A model generated the notes under the pieces. The model was not told the DNA's origin. It ran no database searches and was given only the letters and a program-made list of their open reading frames with translations. A stretch of DNA of 64,000 bases, from positions 3,269,501 to 3,333,500 of the forward strand of contig OY759268.1 in NCBI GenBank assembly GCA_963662155.1, written 5' to 3'. Source of the DNA: Lamellibrachia columna. Its lineage: Eukaryota > Annelida > Polychaeta > Sabellida > Siboglinidae. This document shows, one piece after another, positions 57,116-64,000 of this stretch (positions are counted from its first letter, which is position 1; each line of letters opens with the position of its first letter). The position numbers and the translations under genes were made by a program.

Positions 57116-58353
57116 TCTCCCACAATTGCTATAAGACTATCAAATCTCCAGTTCTCCTGCTCAGGAGAACAAATCTCCCACCATATTTCTGTTGAAATAA
57201 CATTCTTTGCAGCCTAACAACATATTGTTAATCCCTCCCCTTACTAATGCCTGAACAATGCAGACCTGTCTAACCTGTGTCCTTGTGTCTTGTGTGTCGT
57301 TGACATTGTTTATAAGCCATAGATGAGCAAAGCACTGGCACCTTTGGGTTCCCTAATGTCAGTTTGTCACCCACTGTAACCCAGGCTCACATTAATCAGT
57401 GTACAATCGGTTAACTATCCATTGAGATAATACCTATCGATACATCATGGTATAAGACATATTATGTTTATGTTCACATGCAATAGATACAATACGGCAC
57501 AGGCACTGCTTGAAGAGATCTTTGGGCTAAAGGTGAATGAAAAGTTCCCAAAGAAACTGCTGTAGTAGACATCATGTGGTGTTGGTGTCTGGGAAATAGA
57601 CGGAAAATGGTCATTACAGCCACAAAGTAATCATGCTGGAAATCACTGTTGGACAGGAGGTAAATATATTTCTTGTTCGTTACACATTATCAAAGCCCCA
57701 CTACAGTGTGACAGGACTATCAACAGTTATGTAATCGTCACATGTAGAAATGTCTTGTGGACATGTAGTGTGCTAAGATGTTATTAGTCCCCATAAAAAA
57801 GTCAGTAATGTAAGGTGTCACTAGGCCATCTTGACAGAAACAATTCCATTCAAATTAAACAGTTGCCTTATATTTATTCAAATGTTTTTCTATGGAAAAG
57901 TAGAGGAATGTAACAGAAACATGTAATTTCCTGCTTTTATGATTATTGCTGTCCATATTACACTTACCCAGCATCTCCACGTGAACGCAAGGTGTCATGT
58001 AAGTATTGATAAACAGCAATACTGGTTGTTTAGATATTCACCTTTATATGCAGTGGGGATGATATCCTGATACTCTAATATGTACAGTCTCTATTTTTCA
58101 TGGTTGTTATGAGTAATGCTATCCTTTAGTTCTACCATTTATCAAACAACTTCGTAGTCCTCCATTATACAATGTTAAAAACAAATGTTTTTAGCATTGA
58201 AACTTCATGCTGATTAATTGGTCAGAATATGTATTAATAGTAGCAGCCAATAAACTCAAAATACTCCTTGTACTTACCATTCACTAAGATATGTTGATGC
58301 AACCAGAAACGATTCATATAACTTGTATTTATCATTTATAATTTTTATTTTTA
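57116..58353. other. Unclassified interval
   Basis: No frame, repeat or RNA gene recognised. AT-rich throughout. Confidence 0.5.
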
Positions 58354-58900
58354 GACTGCCAAGAGTTTAGGCCTTTCTGATCTCTCAAAGTTGAAAGATG
58401 TTTTCAACTTCAAAATTAACTCCATTAGGCTGAACAAATTGCTCATAAGGTCGGCTTGTCAAAGGTCAAGACAAGCATCTTGAAACTGTGGAAGAAATTG
58501 AGGTTGGACAATGTTTATTTTCTGGATTAGCTCCTGCCAGTCAGCATACATTATACTGAGGCGATTGGACCGCTGCCAAAAGAGATGCGGGTCATGTTTC
58601 TGCAGACAACTTCCATCATGTCGGCGAACTTCCGTTTCTTGTGCGATGAGTGCGGCTTTGATCGCGATCACATACGGAGACTTCCCGTCATTCTCGGACA
58701 CGACCACTCGTTGCTACGCAAGCACTGGACCATTCTACCACAACGGGACGAACTGCAGCCATTCGATGAGTGGACCCGGGACAGGTGGCGCCTCCTGAAT
58801 GTGCTGCAGTACTTCATCGAGAGAGAAAACAATTTCAAACATCCGGTCGTCTTCTCAAACCACGAGTCCGAAACTTGTACAAAGTCGGCTTCATAAACAC
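58354..58900. other. Coding-like segment of unclear strand
   Basis: After an acceptor-like TTTTATTTTTAG the plus strand is open to about 58483 with TAKSLGLSDLSKLKDVFNFK. From 58585 a 103-codon plus frame and an overlapping 82-codon minus frame (58707-58459) are both non-repetitive. The plus one contains FLCDECGFDRDHIRRLPV and WTRDRWRLLNVLQYFIE. Higher GC content than the flanks suggests former coding DNA, but no family is recognised. Confidence 0.3.
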
Positions 58901-58984
58901 GAGGTCATGTCATCACCATAGTTCAGTTATTTTTTAAGATGAAGTGTGTTTTCCAAATTATTGTCATATGTCAGCTTTATCTTA

Positions 58985-58996
<12 letters not shown>

Positions 58997-59031
<35 letters not shown>

Positions 59032-59135
59032 ATATATATATCCAGCTTTTCGAATTAACCGACTTTGAATTAAGTGGCATGCACTATATATATATATATG
59101 TATATATATATATTATATATATATATATATACACA
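58997..59135. repeat. (TA)n tracts
   Basis: Two TA runs (about 58997-59041 and 59083-59135) separated by about 40 bp of unique sequence. The second adjoins the 3' end of the LINE on the minus strand. Confidence 0.95.
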
Positions 59136-59139
59136 TATG

Positions 59140-59570
59140 TATAATAATAAATAAAAAGGTGAGTTTTTAAGTGTTTTAAACACTTGTAGTGATTTCACTG
59201 CCCTCAGAGAAGGTGTTCAATTGTTCCATAGAATGGCTGCGCAAACAGCGAAACGGCGTTCACCATGTGTGACAGTCAGTAAAGCCGGTAAGAATAAAAA
59301 CGCTGGCAGCAAAGCAGATCGTAGAGTTCTGTTGATGGGGCAGTAGCTAATTAACTCAGCCAGGTAGTCCCGCGCCAGACCATTTAAAGCACAATAAGTT
59401 AACAAAAGCACTTTGTAAGTTGGTCGCAAATGAACGGGCAGCCAGTTTAAACGCTGCAACACGGGTGTAATGTGCTCGTATTTCCTTATACGGGTAATGA
59501 GGGGAGCAGCACAGTTCTGTACCTTTTGTAAACGCTGCAGTATTTTGGCAGCCAGACATGCATAATGATC
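59140..59570 (-). pseudogene. 3' end of an L2-like LINE
   Basis: Minus-strand reads: KVQNCAAPLITRIRKYEHIT (about 59540-59480), VLQRLNWLPVHLRPTYKVLL, TYCALNGLARDYLAELISY and FAVCAAILWNN (about 59230). Then the C-terminal tail and an AT-rich 3' end. The frame is intact from about 59540 to 59217 except for normal divergence. Everything upstream in RT is missing. Confidence 0.8.
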
Positions 59571-59974
59571 AACAATGTGCTATTGATACATTTTTTTTAC
59601 CGTGGTATGATTAGTTTGTTTTATTCTTATTATAAAATATCTAATTTTTCAGTTTTACATAAACACTGCTCTTGTTCCCATAGTGAACTCTCGTTGGTAT
59701 CGAGACTGTTGAACGAATGCAACATTGTGTGTGGTCTGTCTTGGTTGTCTCGAACTTACGAAAATGAAATGCCAATTATAGTTTGAAAAGTGAGCTCGGG
59801 CCCTGTTAGTTCTTTGTTGTTGCAACACTCACGAATGACTAATTCAAAGTTTACCACATAAATTCTTTTCCAATTAGAATTGCCATCTAGTGGTCATTAT
59901 ACTTATGAAACACAAAATTGTCTCCAAAAAATAATTTTAATTTTAAAACTGCTTCCTAAACTGAATTAGCCTAT
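59571..59974. other. Unclassified interval
   Basis: Nothing recognised beyond a 73-codon plus frame without domain. Confidence 0.45.
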
Positions 59975-60410
59975 CGCAAATCCGGTTCATTGGTGTCCAA
60001 ATATGTAGTGTGTGAATAGTTTGTAACATTCGCAGTTGATTTAATAAAAAAAATGCTTATTTTTGTTCATATTATTGAAACAATTGACTTTAGCCGTTAG
60101 ATCTGGTAAGGATCAAAATGGTAAACACTGTGTGGGTCAATGCTGATAATGGCCGTGACCTCCATCCTCTCACCGATCACATGACAAAGTTAAAAAATTT
60201 CTCCAAGCAAGAAAACTTATTTCTCAGCATTTCGATTCTCACTTCAGTTAATGCTTGAACGAGCATTAACTAATTTAATAGTCTGATGAAAAACAAAAAC
60301 TACATACAAAAGTTGCACAAACGAGTTAGCATGTTGCAGTGGATACTAGGTAGGTTTGGTTTTTTGCTAAATTTATTTGAAATGAGGCTACCAAAAAATT
60401 TAATTGATTA
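59975..60410. repeat. Dispersed repeat, copy 2 (partner at 56745)
   Basis: Matches 56745-57115 in motif order, with an insertion of about 100 bp around 60120-60270. Ends in an ATTTGAAATGAGG block like the partner. Confidence 0.7.
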
Positions 60411-60796
60411 AGCACCTTTAACTTTGTGGGACATTTACACTCTCAAGGACCGAAAATGAGTGAAATATCTAACTAGTGGTGTCAGTAATGTGATATCCAG
60501 AATCTCAGAATGGGTCGTATTCAGGACTGGCTCAAATTTGACGCCGGTATGGTGCATAACTACAGTTTTGGCGCGCTGTTGCATTTACCTGGTTTTGGTT
60601 CCCAAAAGTATATACTTTGTCGATTGAGTTGCTGGTCTGTGAGTAGTCACGTGTGACACTTGGTTGGTTTGTACGTTGCAAATTGGCTGTACGAGATGAA
60701 ACAAATGTTTTGATGCCTAAATCGATTGGTACCACACTCAATACCTGGGTGATTGATTCAATAATGTTACACATATTATGCTATTATTTGGAAGGC
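60411..60796. other. Unclassified interval
   Basis: No gene recognised. It leads into the fragment of the zinc-finger exon. Confidence 0.45.
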
Positions 60797-60824
60797 GTGT
60801 CCAATATGTGCCAAGGGATTTCAG
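60797..60824 (+). other. Inverted 28-bp fragment matching the UBZ4 exon
   Basis: GTGTCCAATATGTGCCAAGG and the next eight bases match the minus-strand exon at 62103-62076 at 27 of 28 positions. In frame it gives CPICAKGFQ, against CPICAKEFQ in the gene. Downstream similarity stops. Confidence 0.8.
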
Positions 60825-61015
60825 TGTGGTGTGTCTACTGTGAAAACAATGGCAACAGATAAAGTGAATTAAAGTCATTACATTCACTCTTAATTTCATG
60901 TATGGGTTGACAAGACATTTCAGTGTGGTGTGTCTACTGTGAAAACAATGGCAACAGATGAAGTGAATTAAAGTCATTACATTCACTCTTAATTTCATGT
61001 ATGGGTTGACAAGCA
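60818..61015. repeat. 99-bp tandem duplication, 2 copies
   Basis: ATTTCAGTGTGGTGTGTCTA begins both units (60818 and 60917). They differ at very few positions, for example ATAAAG against ATGAAG. The first unit overlaps the inverted zinc-finger fragment. Confidence 0.93.
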
Positions 61016-61220
61016 ACTTAGTGAGTTACACATGTGATGGGTAAAACAGTTTTCATAGTCATTATTGGGTGGGGCTCTGTAACTAGTAAATTGTAGCTTC
61101 TCTTTATAGTCTGCCATATTTATTAAACATGTTACAACATGCATTTTATTGAAGCCAGCCAAACCGGTATCAGCTCAGACGCAACTTATGAATACTCTAG
61201 TAAAACGTTCATGCAGACAT

Positions 61221-61914
61221 CTAGGACCACACAAACACCAACTAGGACCACTCAAACACCAACTAGGACCACACAAACACCTACTAGGACCACTCAAACA
61301 CCAACTAGGACCACACAAACACCAACTATGACCGCTCAAACACCAACTAGGACCGCTCAAACACCAACTAGGACCACTCAAACACCAACTAGGACCACAC
61401 AAGCACCTACTAGGACCACTCAAACACCAACTAGGACCACTCAAACACCAACTAGGACCACTCAAACACCAACTAGGACCACTCAAACACCAACTAGGAC
61501 CACACAAACACCAACTAGGACCACACAAACACCAACTAGGACCACTCAAACACCAACTATGACCACTCAAACACCAACTAGGACCACTCAAAACACCAAC
61601 TAGGACCACACAAACACCAACTAGGACCACTCAAACACCAACTAGGACCACACAAACACCAACTAGGACCACACAAACACCAACTATGAGCACACAAACA
61701 CCTACTAGGACCACTCAAACACCAACAAGGACCACACAAAGACCAACTAGGACCACTCAAACACCTACTAGGACCACTCAAACACCAACTAGGACCACTC
61801 AAACACAAACTAGGACCACTCAAACCCCAAATAGGACCACACAAACACCTACTAGGACCACTCAAACATCAACTAGGACCACACAAACACCAACTAGGAC
61901 CACTCAAACACCAA
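61221..61914. repeat. 21-bp minisatellite (about 33 units) encoding TRTTQTP
   Basis: Units of AGGACCACTCAAACACCAAC plus T. Because 21 is a multiple of three, the plus strand reads a long mucin-like (TRTTQTP)n peptide in two frames (61139-61603 and 61686-62000), split by one extra A near 61588. There is no signal peptide, and the flanks do not look like a gene. It lies just past the polyadenylation signal of the UBZ4 gene, so it may be only a minisatellite. Confidence 0.9.
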
Positions 61915-61921
61915 GCTCAGT

Positions 61922-61927
61922 TTTATT
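61922..61927 (-). terminator. Polyadenylation signal of the UBZ4 gene
   Basis: AATAAA on the minus strand, about 92 bases after the stop codon at 62019. The 21-bp minisatellite begins immediately beyond it. Confidence 0.6.
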
Positions 61928-62018
61928 AATAGATCTTTTGTATACATTGTCCAGTCAACATAGGTTAAACTGTTCATCCAGTTTACTTTACACAGTTTGA
62001 CGAATTGATACAGATGTA

Positions 62019-62516
62019 TTATTCTATCAAACACGTGTCTATATGTTTGTTGATCTCTGCGTTGGAAGAACTCGACTGAAATTCCTTGGCACATATTGGA
62101 CACTCAAGTTTACGATTTGCGCCTTCGTTTTCTTCCCCACTGTTCCCTTTGGCAAACAACGATGTAATGCTCGACTGTTTCGCTCGTTTACTTTTCGATT
62201 GACTGTCACTGTTTGTTGATAGAGGGCGCTTCACTGAGACGCTTGTCGTCAATTTGCTTTTGACCCCGTTTGAAGAATGTGAGCTGGTGGTGCAGCTGGC
62301 TTCTGATTGGTTGTCAGGGATGCTGCAACAGCTCCCTCTGTTGGTGTCTGATGGCAGCATCTTCGCAGGCTTGAAGAAGTTCTTTATCGTCACAGGGGGC
62401 GTGACTGCTTTCATGAGACATTTCTTGTTGACTGGCGTCACAGGTTCCGTGACGGAGACAGATGTCACATGACTTACAACTGACGAATCGTTGCCCAGTG
62501 ATGGAGCGGACGGATC
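62019..62516 (-). CDS. Last exon of a UBZ4 zinc-finger protein with PCNA-binding-like motifs
   Basis: Encodes 165 residues and a TAA. The acceptor is CATGTTCCAG before GATCCG. Rich in Ser/Thr/Lys and probably disordered. At exon residues 43-50 TIKNFFKP resembles the aromatic end of a PIP box. At 114-121 QSSITSLF fits Q-x-x-I-x-x-L-F, close to a PIP box, and follows a basic SKSKRAK. The C-terminus is a zinc finger, CPICAKEF...NKHIDTC, with C139, C142, H158 and C162. The C-X2-C-X15-H-X3-C pattern is that of UBZ4 ubiquitin-binding fingers found in DNA-damage-tolerance proteins such as RAD18 and WRNIP1. Joined to the exon at 62818-63001 in phase 0. The protein is probably nuclear. I do not know which gene it is. 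Confidence 0.75.
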   Translation of the reverse strand, partial: DPSAPSLGNDSSVVSHVTSVSVTEPVTPVNKKCLMKAVTPPVTIKNFFKPAKMLPSDTNRGSCCSIPDNQSEASCTTSSHSSNGVKSKLTTSVSVKRPLSTNSDSQSKSKRAKQSSITSLFAKGNSGEENEGANRKLECPICAKEFQSSSSNAEINKHIDTCLIE

Positions 62517-62817
62517 CTGGAACATGATAGTTCTCTGTCAATTCATTATTGGTATACTCCAAACTTGTATTTGTTAGTAGGTCTTCAGATAGAAAGTACA
62601 AAATTGTGAGTTACATTTAAAGGGTTTCGGGGGGAAAATGTGTTAGATGTCAATTCGGGCAACATTTAGATGGGCAAAATTTCAGAATAAAAATCTGCAA
62701 TAAACATTTCATCCATTGCTACCATTTGCTTTGATGTTCAACCAACCTGATTCGCTATGGACTAAATGAACTGTGGACGCAGCTTTAACCTTTTTATTTT
62801 GTTATCATCTTACTCAC

Positions 62818-63001
62818 TAGTTGTTGTTGCATTAGTTGCAGTGTGAGTTGTCGTTGTTGTCCCTGAGCGAGTTCCAGCATCCTCTGTTCGTCTATTGCCT
62901 TCTCCACCAGGTGGAGCAGTGTGTGCGGGTAGCGAACTCCGACCAACCGCTCACCATTCTCTAGCTGCACTCGGACCACGCGCAATGTGCTCTCTGCCTT
63001 C
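62818..63001 (-). CDS. Penultimate exon of the same gene
   Basis: 184 bp between an acceptor (AAATGTTTCAG) and a perfect donor (GTGAGTAAG). It begins with the last base of a split codon and ends in phase 0. It reads KAESTLRVVRVQLENGERLV, then YPHTLLHLVEKAIDEQRMLE and a Gln/Leu-rich stretch (QQRQLTLQLMQQQL) that could form a coiled coil. The first half recalls UBX/ubiquitin-like folds (a strand, then a DG/NG turn), but this is weak. Upstream exons lie beyond the window. Confidence 0.65.
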
Positions 63002-63422
63002 CTGAAACATTTGTGCTTCAACAAGTAAACATTAAATCAAATAATTTTTTTTATTTGTACGCCCACGCATCAATAGAAATTAAAGATAATAGTATGTAGA
63101 TAATGGTAGATAATTCTAGGTAGATGACTCACTCTTATTTTTACCAAGTTGTAGGTAGATAATAGGAGGTATATAAACCTTAGACTGTAGTAGATAATAA
63201 TAGGTAGATAAGACTCACTCTTATTCTGACCAAGTATACACAATGCTTTTTAAATTGTAATTATAAATAACATAACTAAATAGTCTGAACTCAAACAAAA
63301 GGGTTTAAACAGTTCATAATCGATAAGCAGTTCCAGTTGTAAACATATGGATTGGTAGGCTGGGGAGCTATGGAGGATAAGCAAGTTTAAACAGGTCGAA
63401 TTTTAGTTTATGCAAAAATTTT
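63002..63422. other. Intronic or upstream sequence of the UBZ4 gene
   Basis: AT-rich. Contains repeated TAGGTAGATAA and GACTCACTCTTATT motifs (63110-63230). Nothing coding was recognised. Confidence 0.45.
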
Positions 63423-63490
63423 GAGTGAGTTCCACAGAGTCGGTGCAACAACAGAAACAGCTCCAGTTCCTACATTTGTCTTAACACTGG
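63423..63490 (-). pseudogene. Short L2-like LINE C-terminal remnant
   Basis: The minus strand reads TGAVSVVAPTLWNSLK, the hallmark VAAPTLWNSLP tail of L2-group ORF2. Only about 70 bp is recognisable. Confidence 0.45.
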
Positions 63491-63568
63491 AAACAAAAAG
63501 TATATATATATATAAATATATATATATAATATATATATGTTCAGGACTGAATTTATTATCAATTTAAA

Positions 63569-63630
63569 GATCACAAATTAAATATCTCTGTAGCATATAT
63601 ATATGCTACAAAGATATTTAATTTGTGATC
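63569..63630. other. 62-bp near-perfect palindrome
   Basis: Two 31-base arms (63569-63599 and 63600-63630) starting GATCACAAATTAAATATCT are reverse complements with one mismatch and no loop. The centre is TATATATATA. Confidence 0.92.
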
Positions 63631-64000
63631 TTCTTTCAGTCTTGAACTTGACCAAGGACTCTGCCTCTACATTTGCAACAGGAGATCGTTCTGTTGTGGA
63701 ATTGTTGGGAAGAAGCTGTATTTGTAAGTCTGTAAATGTTGTGGTTTGCACGGCGAATGTATCAAGAAGCGAGGAATGTCTTGGATGGAATTTTCAGAAT
63801 GTGCTATATTCTCACGTTAGCTGTAACTGGGGACCATATCGAGCCAAGGTCGTTTCCAATAGCGACAACATTGTCACTATGCCACCACAGAGAAGATGCA
63901 TCCGATAGCAACGGGCACCAACTGAAACAAACGTAACAACACAGATGTTTTATCCAGTAGCTACAGTATAGTATAGTATTCAGTATGTAGTAGCTATAGT
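63631..64000. other. Unclassified end of window
   Basis: Open plus frames of 101 and 66 codons (63603-63936) show no recognised domain. The last 40 bases hold TAGTATAGTA-type short repeats. Confidence 0.4.

Noticed and set aside
61175..61865. Cys/Trp-rich minus frames of the SGPSWCL type
   Set aside because: Antisense translation of the 21-bp minisatellite.

Overview
This is eukaryotic, animal nuclear DNA dominated by repeats. Evidence: non-LTR retrotransposons of several clades, a Ty3/gypsy-like LTR retrotransposon, long (TA)n and (CA)n arrays, minisatellites, and two host genes or gene fragments that need splicing (a rhodopsin-class GPCR exon and the last two exons of a UBZ4 zinc-finger gene). 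The repeat families resemble those of marine invertebrates such as molluscs, but the species cannot be fixed from sequence alone. There is no bacterial operon, CRISPR array or prophage. Layout: 1-5440 is a 29-bp satellite with a higher-order repeat. 5455-6690 is a decayed LINE with endonuclease and RT. 7575-10078 holds local duplications and (TA)n tracts. 10282-14932 holds three LINE fragments. 17500-22250 holds CR1-like pieces, including an intact 423-codon RT C-terminal frame (minus) and an ORF1 relic. 23345-28530 is an L2-like LINE interrupted, at its RT active-site box, by a 2.7-kb CR1-like LINE. 28956-30002 is a class A GPCR exon broken by short tandem duplications. 31023-31581 holds minisatellites. 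32785-33850 is another L2-like LINE, and 36442-38612 an RTE-like LINE (minus) ending beside a 156-bp (CA)n. 39674-40115 is a small element with perfect 18-bp terminal inverted repeats. 40165-51135 is the centrepiece: two Ty3/gypsy-like copies on the minus strand arranged LTR-internal-LTR-internal-LTR, with one 5-bp target duplication (AAATC) around the whole 11-kb unit. 54588-55975 is a scrambled CR1-like LINE, 56099-56395 a 34-bp minisatellite, and 61221-61914 a 21-bp minisatellite next to the 3' end of the UBZ4 gene (62019-63001, minus), whose 5' part lies outside the window. Working together: the only plausible host functions are a membrane receptor (apparently broken) and a nuclear protein with PCNA-binding-like motifs and a ubiquitin-binding zinc finger. 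Everything else is mobile or tandem DNA. The shared premature stops in both gypsy copies, the single target duplication and the near-identical LTRs suggest that the tandem arose by LTR-LTR recombination from one already defective insertion. The best leads are that tandem, its possible self-priming site, the GPCR with a non-canonical DRY region, and the UBZ4 gene with an inverted fragment of its zinc-finger exon 1.3 kb away.
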